A stretch of DNA of 64,000 nucleotides from Roseovarius halotolerans (GCF_900172255.1 NZ_FWFU01000003.1:248001-312000), one strand, 5' to 3'; shown: positions 7,680-16,359, counted from the stretch's first letter. The notes: generated from the sequence alone by a model not told the origin. Translations and numbers: made by a program.

Positions 7680-8407
7680 ATATCTCGCTTCTGGGGCTCA
7701 CCGCCGCGCTCTTGGCCGGTACGATATCGTTTCTGTCTCCCTGCGTGCTGCCTCTTGTGCCAGGATATGTCTCTTACGTGGCCGGGCGCACAGCCGCTGA
7801 AGGCGGGGCGGCTGCGGCCTCGCCGTCGCGCGCGGTCTGGCTGAGCCTGTGTTTTGTCCTCGGCTTCTCCACCATTTTCATGGGGCTTGGCGCATCCGCG
7901 ACAGCATTGGGTCAGGCCCTGCTTCAGTGGCGGTATGAACTCAACCTCGTTGGGGGCGGCATCATCATTGTCTTCGGGCTTTTCATGATCGGGGCCGCGC
8001 GTGTTTCGGTCATGGAACGCGACTTCCGATTCAATCTCAACATCCCCGGGGGCCAACCCGCTGCGTCTTATGTCCTCGGGCTTGCCTTCGGTTTCGGCTG
8101 GACTCCGTGTATCGGCCCAATTCTTGGCGCGATCCTGACAACCAGCGCGGCCAGCGCCACGATGGGCGAAGGCGTCATGCTCCTTGCCGTCTATTCCGCT
8201 GGCCTCGGGATACCATTTCTGATCGTTGCCGGTTTCACCGATCAGATCGCGGGCCGGCTCCGCGCCATCGGCCGGGTCGGCCGTCGCCTTCACCAGATTG
8301 CGGGCGTCGTCATGATCCTCATGGGCGTGGCGATGATGACGGGACAGTTGAGCGCGTTGTCGTACTGGATGCTTGATGCGTTTCCGGTTCTTGGACGAAT
8401 AGGATAA
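7673..8407 (+). CDS. ccdA: CcdA-type transmembrane thiol reductant transporter
   Basis: The 244-residue protein has six predicted spans. Its two conserved redox cysteines sit in SFLSPCVLPLVPGY (C24) and FGWTPCIGPILGA (C146), the hallmark of CcdA/DsbD-beta domains. It moves reducing equivalents from cytoplasmic thioredoxin to periplasmic thioredoxin-like proteins. The DsbE, TlpA and DsbA-like proteins of this operon are natural partners. A different electron importer, an ScsB-like DsbD, is encoded at 39964-42066. Confidence 0.92.
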   Translation: MVDISLLGLTAALLAGTISFLSPCVLPLVPGYVSYVAGRTAAEGGAAAASPSRAVWLSLCFVLGFSTIFMGLGASATALGQALLQWRYELNLVGGGIIIVFGLFMIGAARVSVMERDFRFNLNIPGGQPAASYVLGLAFGFGWTPCIGPILGAILTTSAASATMGEGVMLLAVYSAGLGIPFLIVAGFTDQIAGRLRAIGRVGRRLHQIAGVVMILMGVAMMTGQLSALSYWMLDAFPVLGRIG

Positions 8408-8413
8408 CAGCTC

Positions 8414-9028
8414 ATGCGGTTCTACGAAAAACACATCCTTCCGGGCCTCACGCATCTCACCATGGGTCAGGAACAGCTTCTTCCCTACCGAAGGCGCGCA
8501 GTCTCAGGTGCGAAGGGGCGCGTGCTGGAGATCGGGATCGGCTCGGGCCTGAACCTCGCGCTCTACCCCGACGCCGTGGATCAGATCGTCGGTGTGGACC
8601 CTTCACCAGAACTCCTTAATCAGGCCGCGGAGGCTTCTCAGGGCTTGACACCGACAACGGAGATGATCGAGGGCGTGGCCGAAGCATTGCCGCTGGAAGA
8701 TCGCAGCGTTGACTGCGTGATTGCTACCTGGACGCTCTGCAGCGTGTCGGAACCGGAGAAGGTGCTGGCCGAGATCCAGCGCGTTCTCAAACCTGACGGC
8801 GTCTTCCGCTTCGTCGAGCATGGAACAGCGCCGGAACCCAGCGTCCAGCGTTGGCAGCGCTGGCTCACGCTTGCCTGGAAACGTTGTGCCGGAAACTGTC
8901 ACCTTGACCGCCAGACAGACACTCTGGTCGAACAGAACGGCTTCCGCATGGAGCGGCTCGACACCGGCTACGCGAAAGGTCCGAAACCCTTTGTTTTCAT
9001 GTATGAGGGGCAAGCTCGCCTTTATTGA
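8414..9028 (+). CDS. Class I SAM-dependent methyltransferase
   Basis: The 204-residue protein shows the Rossmann SAM-binding motif I (VLEIGIGSGLNL, residues 38-49), an acidic residue at the end of strand 2 (VGVDPS), and motif LPLEDRSVDCVIATWTLC. These are characteristic of UbiE/COQ5-like small methyltransferases. It starts six bases after ccdA. The substrate cannot be inferred; a soluble methyltransferase at the end of copper operons is seen elsewhere, but its role there is unclear to me. Confidence 0.8.
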   Translation: MRFYEKHILPGLTHLTMGQEQLLPYRRRAVSGAKGRVLEIGIGSGLNLALYPDAVDQIVGVDPSPELLNQAAEASQGLTPTTEMIEGVAEALPLEDRSVDCVIATWTLCSVSEPEKVLAEIQRVLKPDGVFRFVEHGTAPEPSVQRWQRWLTLAWKRCAGNCHLDRQTDTLVEQNGFRMERLDTGYAKGPKPFVFMYEGQARLY

Positions 9029-9048
9029 GGCAGCTTAGAAGGAGAACA

Positions 9049-9795
9049 ATGTCGGCTTCCAAATGGCGAGATACTGATGACAAGGTAACCAACTCTCGGC
9101 GGGAACTTATAGAATATATCAGGGGTTACCGCATCATGAGCAAGCAGAAAAATGATAGACAAACCAATCTGACACGCGGCATCCGCGTCGAGATCGCCAG
9201 CCTTGTCTACAATCTGATCGAGGTCGTCGTATCCGTCACCGTTGGACTTCTGACCGGCAGCGCCGCACTAGTGAGTTGGGGTTTCGACAGCACGGTCGAA
9301 GCCACCTCAGCCGGGACGCTGATCTGGCGCTTGAAGGCCGAGAAGGACGGTGGCGACAAGCGCACGGTCCTGCATCGCAAGAAGGTCGCGCTCTATGTGG
9401 TCGCCTGTGCTTTCTGGATCGTCGTCGCCGCGATCCTCTACGAGGCGGTGTCCGCCTTCATCTCGCAGGAGGCACCGGGCTTCAATTGGTGGGGGATCGC
9501 GATCCTGTTTGTCTCTTTAGTGGTCAATCCGCTATTGGCCTGGGGCAAGTATCGCTACGGCAAGCGGCTCGATTCACCCGCCCTGAAATACGATGCCAAG
9601 GATACCATGATCTGCGAATACCAGACCATTGTGGTGTTGGCCGGAATCGGTCTGACGCAATGGATGGGCTGGTGGTGGGCCGATCCGGTCGCGGCGCTTC
9701 TGATCGTGCCCTACGTTGCGTGGGAGGCGTTCGAGGCCACGAAGGATGCGCGGTCGGTCGGGCCGGGTGAGGCCGAAGCTACTGCCGACGCCTGA
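9049..9795 (+). CDS. Divergent CDF-family cation transporter
   Basis: The protein (248 residues from ATG 9049, which has AAGGAG seven bases upstream) has about five or six spans and the CDF layout, with the site-A positions altered: SWGFDSTVE where HxxxD is usual in TM2, and CEYQT plus WWADP in TM5. A second ATG at 9136 would give a core protein beginning MSKQKNDRQ and cannot be excluded. It ends the plus-strand operon and overlaps the convergent P450 gene by 17 bases. It likely exports a divalent cation, but the ligand changes make the metal uncertain. Confidence 0.7.
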   Translation: MSASKWRDTDDKVTNSRRELIEYIRGYRIMSKQKNDRQTNLTRGIRVEIASLVYNLIEVVVSVTVGLLTGSAALVSWGFDSTVEATSAGTLIWRLKAEKDGGDKRTVLHRKKVALYVVACAFWIVVAAILYEAVSAFISQEAPGFNWWGIAILFVSLVVNPLLAWGKYRYGKRLDSPALKYDAKDTMICEYQTIVVLAGIGLTQWMGWWWADPVAALLIVPYVAWEAFEATKDARSVGPGEAEATADA

Positions 9796-11026
9796 CGTTG
9801 CGCATGATGAACCGGTTCTGGGGCAGTGATGGCAGCTCTCCTGGGTCAAGCTCCAAATCCTGATCCGGCACATCGTAGTCGATGTCGTTCACAAGATACC
9901 TGCAAAACGCCTTCATCTGACTGATCGCGATCCATTCACCCGGGCAGCGGTGGTTCGTGTAGTGGTTGCCGCCGCCCTGTGGAATGAAGTCGTAGGGGTT
10001 TTCGGCGCGGCCCCGAAACCGTTCGGGCCGAAACTCAAGTGGCGCATCCCATGAACGCCGATCGGTGTTCGTACCATAGAGGTCCAGCAGAACCCGGTGT
10101 CCTTTGGGAAAGCGATACCCTTGCCACTCGAAAGTACTTTTGACTCGTGCCGCGACCGCAGGAAAGAATGGATAGAGGCGGCGGACCTCCTGAACGAAGG
10201 GTTCGAGCAGTCCTTCGTCGTTCCGCAGTTTCTCCTGCCATTCTGGGTACCTGTACAGGGCGTGCGCCGTCTGCACGATGAATACAGACACCGCCACGGT
10301 CGGACGCAAGACGTTCAACAACTCCACGGCGGCGACTTTCGGGGGCAGTATCGCGCCGTCAAGATCACGCCACGTCGCGATGACATGAAGGGCGCTTTCC
10401 TGCGTCGGCTGAAGCTCGCCATCGCGGACCTGTTGAATCATCCCCGCTGCCCATTTTTCCAGGCGGTGGCGCGCCAGACGTGCAGCCCAATGTTTCGGGC
10501 CGATGGCCCCGGCGTCCTCAAAAAGCGCTGTAAGTTGCGCCGTTCGGGTCGCCACCTCCGCCTCGGGAAGCGGAACCCCACACCAGGCGCAAACGGCTCT
10601 CGTGAGCATTTCGCGCACTTTGTCGTAGAAAACGACTTCGTTCCTCGCCTCCCAATCCGGTGCATAATTGTCTAGCATGTGAAGCGACATTCCCTGAAGC
10701 GCGGCTATATGCTCGGTCCCCATCAGCGACATGAACATCTTCTTGCGGTGCTGGTGGGCAGCGCCGTCCAATCCCTGAATGCCGCCTTCACCCAACAGGG
10801 TCTTCTGTATGCGGCCTGGCATCGAGCCCGCGCGGATCAGCTTATCGTCGGAATAGAATACTTCCGCAGCCGCCGACCCGGTCATGCAGATCGTCTTTTG
10901 AAGGAGGATGCGGGTTTCAAACAGATCTGTGTCGAGCGCGCGGCAGGTCTGAGAGATGAATCCATACGGATTTCGCAGCAGGGTGAGTGTGCTGTCAAAG
11001 CCCTCTGCGGATGGTATGCTGGACAT
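9779..11026 (-). CDS. Cytochrome P450, CYP152 peroxygenase type
   Basis: The 415-residue protein carries the haem-binding loop PQGGGNHYTNHRCPGEW with Cys near residue 361. The widened loop before the cysteine is typical of the CYP152 family (P450BS-beta, P450SP-alpha, OleT). The ExxR-like helix (EVRRLYPFFP) and FRPERF are present. CYP152 enzymes use hydrogen peroxide to hydroxylate or decarboxylate fatty acids and need no reductase, which fits the absence of a redox-partner gene nearby. AGGAGGATAAC precedes ATG 11026. It converges on the CDF-like gene. Whether it is an alpha- or beta-hydroxylase or a decarboxylase cannot be told by eye. Confidence 0.85.
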   Translation of the reverse strand: MSSIPSAEGFDSTLTLLRNPYGFISQTCRALDTDLFETRILLQKTICMTGSAAAEVFYSDDKLIRAGSMPGRIQKTLLGEGGIQGLDGAAHQHRKKMFMSLMGTEHIAALQGMSLHMLDNYAPDWEARNEVVFYDKVREMLTRAVCAWCGVPLPEAEVATRTAQLTALFEDAGAIGPKHWAARLARHRLEKWAAGMIQQVRDGELQPTQESALHVIATWRDLDGAILPPKVAAVELLNVLRPTVAVSVFIVQTAHALYRYPEWQEKLRNDEGLLEPFVQEVRRLYPFFPAVAARVKSTFEWQGYRFPKGHRVLLDLYGTNTDRRSWDAPLEFRPERFRGRAENPYDFIPQGGGNHYTNHRCPGEWIAISQMKAFCRYLVNDIDYDVPDQDLELDPGELPSLPQNRFIMRNVRRRQ

Positions 11027-11154
11027 TCGTTATCCTCCTGTTTGCTTTCCCGTGCTCAGGCCCCGTTCAGCCTTTCTGTTCGCGGTGCGGAAGTGGCCCC
11101 GAAAGAGCAGTGCCGCTTCGAAGGAAATCACTGCATCCGCGCTCAAAACATCTT

Positions 11155-12528
11155 TCACCGCTGGATTAGCTGCGGCGCATCCACATCCCCAAGGGACATT
11201 TCAGGCAACCAAGTGATAAGCTGAGGGAACGAGATCAGGGCTGCGATCAATACGATCTCGATGGCGACAAGCGGTACCGCGCCGCGATAGATATCGGAAA
11301 GGTTGATACCCTTCGGTGCCGCCATCTTGGCAAAGAATAGGGCATAGCCGAAGGGAGGCGTCAGAAAAGACGTCTGCAAGGCCAGTGCTATCAGGCCAGC
11401 GATCCAGATTTGCGCAAAGTAGGCAGAGCCGACGTGATCTGCGAAGTCGAGTTCCGAAAAGATCGGCATCAACACTGGTACAAAGACCAGCAGCACCTCG
11501 ATCCAGTCAAAAACAAACCCAAGTATGATGATCACGCCAAGGAGGATCGCCAACAGTTCCCACCGGGTGAGATCGAATGCGGATATCCACTCGAAGATGA
11601 CGTCCGGTCCACCGACCAGGTGGAAACTCAGCGAGAATACCGATGCGCCCAATACGATGAAGTAGACCATCGACGTCATCGTGCTTGTCTGCACCGTGAC
11701 AGAGTTCAACGATGAGAAAGACAAGCGCTTTCGCGCCAGCGCGACCAATAGCGCGCCAAAAACCCCTACTCCAGCCGCCTCTGTTAGTGTCGCAAAGCCC
11801 AGAATGATGCTGAGCGGAATGGATGCGATGACCGCGACAGACGCGAGTACAAACAAGAGGTCTGACACAAGATTGGTCTTGGGTGTGTCCAGCGGGATTT
11901 CGACCGTTTTTCTCAAGGTGACCGCAAAGTAGACCGCGAAGGCCATGACCATCAGAAGCACAGGTACGATGAGGGCCACATACATCAATCCGATGCGCAG
12001 ATAGAACACGTTCGAGATGAAGAACAGCATCACGGCTGGCGGGAACACGACACCCAATGCTCCAGAAGCTGCGACAGCGCCTCCTGCGGTTCGCGGTGCG
12101 TAGCCCGACGCCATCATCGGGGCATAGGCCACCAACGCCACAGTTATGACGGAAGCACCGATCACCCCGGCGGCGGGCGCAAGAACGAGGCCGATCAGCA
12201 AAGTCGCAATGGCGTAGCGACCGGGAACGCCTGTCAGAAGACGCCCCAGCAAGCGAAACATGGTTTCGGCAATCCCGCTGGCATTCAGGATCAGGCCAAG
12301 AAAAATCAACATTGGAACGCTGGTGAATTGGACTGATTCATTGGTCAGTACACCACGGGCCCTCAGGTAGATCAGCCCCAGATGCTGAAAATCAGTGATC
12401 CCCACCCAAACCGCAGCGACAAACCCCAAGAAGCCTGTCCCCGCGAGCACCAGCGCCACCGGAAAGCCACTGAAAACCCCAATCGCCATCACGACAAGCA
12501 TGGCAACCGTGAGGACCTCATTCACCAT
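11155..12528 (-). CDS. TRAP transporter large permease (DctM-like)
   Basis: The protein of about 457 residues has twelve or so hydrophobic spans and typical DctM segments (FLGLILNASGIAETMFRLLGR, split here for length, then GLVLAPAAGVIGASV and PPFGYALFFAK). It forms the Na+-coupled membrane channel with the small permease encoded just upstream, overlapping it by 11 bases. ATG 12528 is preferred; a GTG at 12567 would extend it inside the partner gene. No DctP binding-protein gene is present in the window, so substrate class cannot be assigned; organic acids are the common load. Confidence 0.85.
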   Translation of the reverse strand: MVNEVLTVAMLVVMAIGVFSGFPVALVLAGTGFLGFVAAVWVGITDFQHLGLIYLRARGVLTNESVQFTSVPMLIFLGLILNASGIAETMFRLLGRLLTGVPGRYAIATLLIGLVLAPAAGVIGASVITVALVAYAPMMASGYAPRTAGGAVAASGALGVVFPPAVMLFFISNVFYLRIGLMYVALIVPVLLMVMAFAVYFAVTLRKTVEIPLDTPKTNLVSDLLFVLASVAVIASIPLSIILGFATLTEAAGVGVFGALLVALARKRLSFSSLNSVTVQTSTMTSMVYFIVLGASVFSLSFHLVGGPDVIFEWISAFDLTRWELLAILLGVIIILGFVFDWIEVLLVFVPVLMPIFSELDFADHVGSAYFAQIWIAGLIALALQTSFLTPPFGYALFFAKMAAPKGINLSDIYRGAVPLVAIEIVLIAALISFPQLITWLPEMSLGDVDAPQLIQR

Positions 12529-13039
12529 TGTGCAGGCCGCTTGCTTGTTCCGGTGCACCTTGCGCACGTCTCCCTGTCAGAAAGGCGATGTTGCGAAGGG
12601 CTACGATCATCCCGGCAAGAGCCAGCAGGATGGGGCCGATGACCCCGGCAATGCGTTGTGCCCACAACTGGGTTTCCGCGTATTTCGTGGTGCGCATCAA
12701 ACCGTCCCATCCGTAGTAGGTCAGGATGGCGGCGAGCGGCAGAAGGACAAAAAGGCCGCCAATCAGTTCGATCCAAGCAATGCGGCGGGCGGACCAATGT
12801 CTGCGAAGAACATCAACGCGCACGTGACCGTCGCGCAGATAGGTATACCCAAAGGTCAAGAAAATTAGGATGAACAGCAGTGACGTGGACAGGTCCGGCA
12901 AATAGCTCGACACGCCAAGTTGTAGCTTGCGATCCAGCATCTGAAGCGCGCCATAAGCAGCAATCGAAACAACTGTCAGCCACGCAGTCACGACGCCGAT
13001 GCCGCGAATGCCACGGTCAATCCAATCCAAAAATCTCAA
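12518..13039 (-). CDS. TRAP transporter small permease (DctQ-like)
   Basis: The 173-residue protein has four spans and the DctQ segment TFGYTYLRDGHVRVDVLRRHWSAR between the second and third helices (seen as GHVRVDVL). It pairs with the large permease encoded immediately downstream. The gene starts 38 bases after the end of lspA on the same strand, so the metal genes upstream and the TRAP genes might share a transcript. The missing periplasmic binding protein leaves the transporter incomplete in this window. Confidence 0.82.
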   Translation of the reverse strand: MRFLDWIDRGIRGIGVVTAWLTVVSIAAYGALQMLDRKLQLGVSSYLPDLSTSLLFILIFLTFGYTYLRDGHVRVDVLRRHWSARRIAWIELIGGLFVLLPLAAILTYYGWDGLMRTTKYAETQLWAQRIAGVIGPILLALAGMIVALRNIAFLTGRRAQGAPEQASGLHNGE

Positions 13040-13076
13040 GCCGAATTCCCTCCCAAAGTTCTTTGCCTGTTAGCTG

Positions 13077-13586
13077 TTATCCCCCCGTGACATCTCCCTT
13101 GCGATTGTCTTGTTCCCGATTTTCCGGCCTGACTTTCGAGGTGCGAAAGCTGTCCCAGAACAGCAATGCTGCCCCACAAAAGATCGCCACGTCAGCCAAG
13201 TTGAAGGACGGCCAGTGGTATGACCCGTAATGGAAGTCGAGAAAGTCAGGGACGGCCTGATAGCGCAGACGATCAAGGATATTGCCAAGCGCGCCTCCGA
13301 TGATCAGACCGAGCGCCGCACCTGTCAGCCTGTCCGGAGCCTTCCACAGCCAGATCAGCAGCCATGCCACGACCACGGCAGCAAGTGCGACCAGACCCCA
13401 CCAGGGTACGACCCCGCCGAGCATACCGAAGCTGACCCCATCGTTCAAAACCCGCACGAGATTGAGAAAGGGCAGAACCTCGACCCCATGTTCAAGCGCC
13501 GGGGTGTTCAGGGCAAGCGCCTTGGTGCCCTGATCGAAACCGAAAGCTGCAATCGCACAGAGCCCACCCAGAACGCGGTTGTTCAT
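13077..13586 (-). CDS. lspA: Signal peptidase II
   Basis: The 169-residue membrane protein has four spans and the paired catalytic aspartates of lipoprotein signal peptidase in GNILDRLRY (D105) and FNLADVAIF (D132), plus the conserved NDGVSFGML. ATG 13586 overlaps the stop of the CDF gene (ATGA), which fixes the start; longer in-frame readings run into CDF sequence in another frame. Extra lspA copies are known next to Pb/Cd/Zn resistance genes. A second lspA lies at 29181-29654. Confidence 0.92.
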   Translation of the reverse strand: MNNRVLGGLCAIAAFGFDQGTKALALNTPALEHGVEVLPFLNLVRVLNDGVSFGMLGGVVPWWGLVALAAVVVAWLLIWLWKAPDRLTGAALGLIIGGALGNILDRLRYQAVPDFLDFHYGSYHWPSFNLADVAIFCGAALLFWDSFRTSKVRPENREQDNRKGDVTGG

Positions 13587-14437
13587 GCCGCCGCCTTCAG
13601 ATCGGACCGCGCGTCGCGGATGATCGACCAGGAAGAATGCAGGAATAACCCGGCGATGCCGAAGGCGACAATGAGGTCGGGCCAAGCGCTGCCCAGCCAA
13701 ACCACCAGACCGGCCGCGACAACGACTGCCGCATTGCCAATGGCGTCGTTGCGCGAGAACAGCCAGACGGCACGCATGTTCGCGTCCCCCTTCCGGTAAT
13801 GCAGCAACGGCAGCACGGAGATGATATTGATCACAAGAGCAATCAGGCCCAGAAGCCCCATCAGCGTGGCGTCTGGGGTTGTCGGCTCGAATGCCCGCAT
13901 GATGGTTGTCCCAAAGACGCCAAGACCGAGCAGGGCAAGGAAGATGCCTTGGATCAGGGCCGACCGCGCCCGCCAGAGAAGACTCCAACCGATGGCCAGC
14001 AGGCCGAGGAAGGTGATCGCGCCATCGCCGATGAAATCCAGCGCGTCGGCCTTCACCGCCTGTGACCCGGCAATAAACCCACCAATCATTTCCAGAACGC
14101 CGTAACCGACATTTAGAATCACGACGATCCAGAGCGCGCGGCGGTAGCCCGGGTCCTGATGGGCCGCACTTTGCTGAAGGTCCTCGTCGCTCTCGATGCG
14201 GTCGAACCCATATCCCGTTGTCTCAACGGCTTTTTCAATCTCCGGCAGGCTTGCTTCAGGGACTTTCAGAGTCATGATATGGGTCGCCGCTGATACTTTC
14301 ACTGCGTCGGGCGCGACACCCGCAGACTGCGCCGCCCGCTCGATCTGGGCGGCATCCTTGGCGCAATCCATTCCGGAAACCCGGTAACGGAGGGGCGGCG
14401 TATCTGCTGTCGATCCGGTGCTTTCGGTGTTGGCCAT
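13583..14437 (-). CDS. CDF cation exporter with N-terminal HMA-like domain
   Basis: The 284-residue protein has an N-terminal ferredoxin-like heavy-metal domain of about 75 residues (RYRVSGMDCAKDAAQIE, one Cys instead of CxxC), then five or six spans with CDF-type sites ADALDFIGDG and FSRNDAIGN. The HxxxD site of Zn exporters appears as DxxxD, as in some broader-range CDFs. ATG 14437 is chosen over upstream codons because it begins MANTES and the divergent regulator gene starts 56 bases away. It is coupled to lspA and likely exports Zn, Cd or Pb. Confidence 0.85.
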   Translation of the reverse strand: MANTESTGSTADTPPLRYRVSGMDCAKDAAQIERAAQSAGVAPDAVKVSAATHIMTLKVPEASLPEIEKAVETTGYGFDRIESDEDLQQSAAHQDPGYRRALWIVVILNVGYGVLEMIGGFIAGSQAVKADALDFIGDGAITFLGLLAIGWSLLWRARSALIQGIFLALLGLGVFGTTIMRAFEPTTPDATLMGLLGLIALVINIISVLPLLHYRKGDANMRAVWLFSRNDAIGNAAVVVAAGLVVWLGSAWPDLIVAFGIAGLFLHSSWSIIRDARSDLKAAA

Positions 14438-14493
14438 CGGTGCAATACTCCTGCTAAAGTGGATCAAGTTCAAACATATCAGCAAGGAGTGAT
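14438..14493. promoter_or_regulatory. Divergent promoter region, CDF-lspA versus ArsR regulator
   Basis: These 56 bases separate the start codons of the HMA-CDF gene (-) and the ArsR-type regulator (+), so both promoters and any operator must lie here or in the gene edges. AAGGAG near 14485 is the regulator's ribosome site. The AT-rich core (GTTCAAACATATC) is the likely operator position, but I see no clean inverted repeat and cannot place the -35 and -10 boxes with confidence. Confidence 0.45.
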
Positions 14494-14844
14494 ATGATGC
14501 AAGTCTTCGCCGACCGCAATGCTGCGGCCGCTGGCATCGAGCGTAGGGCAAAGCTCTTTCGCGGTCTTGCCGACCCGAGCCGACTGGCGATACTGGGCGT
14601 GCTGTGTGAAGGACCGTTGGTTGTTCACGAGATCGTCAAACGCACAGGGCTATCGCAGCCCAACGTGTCAAATCATTTGCGATGCCTTCTGGATTGCGGA
14701 CTTGTCGCCAGCGACCGCGATGGGCGCTTCATTCGCTACCGGATCAGCAGTCCGCGCATAGCAGCTCTTTTAAATGATGTAGACGCCCTGCTTGATGTGG
14801 TCGCAGAAGGTGTTGGGGCTTGTGACAATTATCGCGAAGCGTGA
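14494..14844 (+). CDS. ArsR/SmtB-family metal sensor, CmtR-like
   Basis: The 116-residue protein is a winged-helix ArsR repressor (LADPSRLAIL, then recognition helix SQPNVSNHL). Cysteines C64 and C68 in HLRCLLDCGLV and C110 near the C-terminus reproduce the layout of the CmtR Cd/Pb sensor (two Cys in the DNA-reading helix, one in the tail), rather than the ArsR CxC or CadC N-terminal pair. It is transcribed away from the HMA-CDF/lspA operon and probably represses it until Cd or Pb binds. A strong AAGGAG supports ATG 14494; the second ATG at 14497 is also possible. Confidence 0.85.
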   Translation: MMQVFADRNAAAAGIERRAKLFRGLADPSRLAILGVLCEGPLVVHEIVKRTGLSQPNVSNHLRCLLDCGLVASDRDGRFIRYRISSPRIAALLNDVDALLDVVAEGVGACDNYREA

Positions 14845-15126
14845 ACGATAATATCCCAATGCACGTCATCACGACCACTTCCGCGTGAGGCAAAATTTTA
14901 TATGGGGCTTGCTGCCAAACGTGTTGAAAAGACCCATTATTGAAAGCGCTCAATTTAACTGCTCGGCATAGCGAGTTAAGGATCACAATTGAAGCGAAGA
15001 TCAAGACGAGGCCCGGCATCGTGGCAGTAGCCTGGTTTCACCCCACAGATCGTGACAGCGCTTAGACTGATAAAGAAACGAACGGGCCCGAAGTATTACC
15101 GAGATCGTCTGGCATCAAAATTTCTC
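14845..15126. other. Intergenic stretch with possible coding remnant
   Basis: No complete gene was found between the ArsR gene and the next promoter. On the plus strand about 14930-15065 reads as a coding-like tail (…RITIEAKIKTRPGIVAVAW, then FHPTDRDSA and a stop) with no start codon context, which looks like the last 45 or so residues of a lost gene. No insertion-sequence ends or hairpin terminator were recognised. Confidence 0.3.
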
Positions 15127-15157
15127 TTGAACCTCTAGTAGCTTTAGGAGTTAAGCC
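15127..15157 (+). promoter_or_regulatory. MerR-type promoter upstream of L,D-transpeptidase
   Basis: TTGAAC (15127-15132), a 19-bp spacer holding CTCTAGTAGCTTTAG, and TAAGCC (15152-15157) match the over-long spacer with internal dyad that MerR-family activators require. The same layout occurs at 16360, 35171 (-), 35422, 42528 (-) and 44165. The next gene start is at 15280, leaving an untranslated leader of about 115 bases. The dyad is less perfect than at 44165. Confidence 0.5.
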
Positions 15158-15279
15158 ACCGACATAGAACGGCACCATGGAGCAAGTTGCCAATAACGCC
15201 TCACTCTTTCCCGGGCGAACAACACTGCGTTCGGGGTAAGGTTCGGTTTGCCGTCCAATGCGTGAACGGAGCAATCTAT

Positions 15280-15945
15280 ATGCTGACAAGACGACACTTC
15301 ATCCAGACGACTGCCGCATTGTTCTCGGCGTCTATCTCGAGTCCGCTCCTCGCTGACACCTGGCCCACTGAAGCGGAAAAGGCGGCTTGGGATGCACAGA
15401 TTACACCGCCGGGCTATAACCCAGCCACATCAAACCCGTGGGGCCTGCACCCGCGCTTTCTGCCGCAGCGGGTTATAACTAAAGATGGTCTTGTGGCCGG
15501 TGACATCCATGTCGATGCTGTCGCGCGCTATCTTTACCATATCGAGGAAGGCGGCACGGCGATGCGCTATGGCGTAGCGATTGCTCGTGGCAAACTTTAT
15601 GAGCCAGGCGTCTACACGATCAAGCGCAAGGTCAGGTGGCCGCATTGGCAGCCAACACAGAACATGATTGACCGCGACCCGGAGCTCTACGCCGACATCG
15701 CTGACGGTATGGAACCCGGACCTGAGAACGCGCTCGGGTCACGGGCGCTTTATCTCTATGTCGGGGACCGAGACACCTATCTGCGCATCCACGGTACACC
15801 ACAGCCGCGAAGCATCGGCGGCCGAGCCAGTTCCGGTTGCGTCCGGATGGTCATGGCGCACATAAACGATCTGTATCCGAATGTGGAGATTGGCTCGACG
15901 GCGTTCCTATATTCGGCCGAGGACAGCGTGACTCCGCAGAGTTGA
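15280..15945 (+). CDS. Exported L,D-transpeptidase (YkuD domain)
   Basis: The 221-residue protein has a Tat-like signal (LTRRHFIQTTAALF, cleavage near residue 26) and a YkuD catalytic domain with IHGTPQP (H171) and SSGCVRM (nucleophile C187). Such enzymes form 3-3 peptidoglycan cross-links or attach proteins to the wall. ATG 15280 is chosen because GGAG precedes it and the signal peptide begins there. A MerR-type promoter lies upstream, so wall remodelling may be part of the metal response. A second, lipoprotein-type YkuD enzyme lies at 18887-19396. Confidence 0.88.
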   Translation: MLTRRHFIQTTAALFSASISSPLLADTWPTEAEKAAWDAQITPPGYNPATSNPWGLHPRFLPQRVITKDGLVAGDIHVDAVARYLYHIEEGGTAMRYGVAIARGKLYEPGVYTIKRKVRWPHWQPTQNMIDRDPELYADIADGMEPGPENALGSRALYLYVGDRDTYLRIHGTPQPRSIGGRASSGCVRMVMAHINDLYPNVEIGSTAFLYSAEDSVTPQS

Positions 15946-15984
15946 CCCAAGCCGCGCCGTCAATCCGACGCTTGGACGCGTCAA

Positions 15985-16254
15985 TCAGGATTGGCGCGCG
16001 ACGCAGATGGGATTGCCGCCTGCCGATCGCAACGGGACCAAGGTCGTTTCCACCGGCCCACTATGGGCATACCAATAGCAATTATCTTCGGGACGTAGCC
16101 GTGCCGTGATGAGATCCTGGTCGGGTGCAGCGAGGGCTGCGACAGATTCTGGAACATTGCCGATCCTGAATGGATCGTTGTCTTCCTTAGAAGGCACCGC
16201 GCAGCCAGCCAGGGCCAATGTTGCAACCATGATCACCGCATATTTTTGAAGCAT
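15985..16254 (-). CDS. Small predicted lipoprotein, unknown function
   Basis: The 89-residue product begins MLQKYAVIMVATLALAGC, a lipoprotein signal with lipobox LAGC, so it should be processed by signal peptidase II and Lnt, both encoded in this window. ATG 16254 is chosen because the signal starts there. The mature part contains an RPEDNCYWY segment and two cysteines; no family is recognised. It converges on the L,D-transpeptidase gene and might work with it at the cell wall. Confidence 0.65.
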   Translation of the reverse strand: MLQKYAVIMVATLALAGCAVPSKEDNDPFRIGNVPESVAALAAPDQDLITARLRPEDNCYWYAHSGPVETTLVPLRSAGGNPICVARQS

Positions 16255-16359
16255 ATCTATCTCACTCTTTGGCAGGTCAGCCGCGTCTTCAGACTTAGCG
16301 GCGCGTTTCAAGGTTCCGCAGGTCTGTGTCCTTACTTGACCAAATTTTTGTTTTAGCTC

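Noticed and set aside
10097-10675. 192-codon plus-strand reading inside the P450 gene
   Set aside because: Antisense shadow of a clear CYP152 gene, with no motif or ribosome site.
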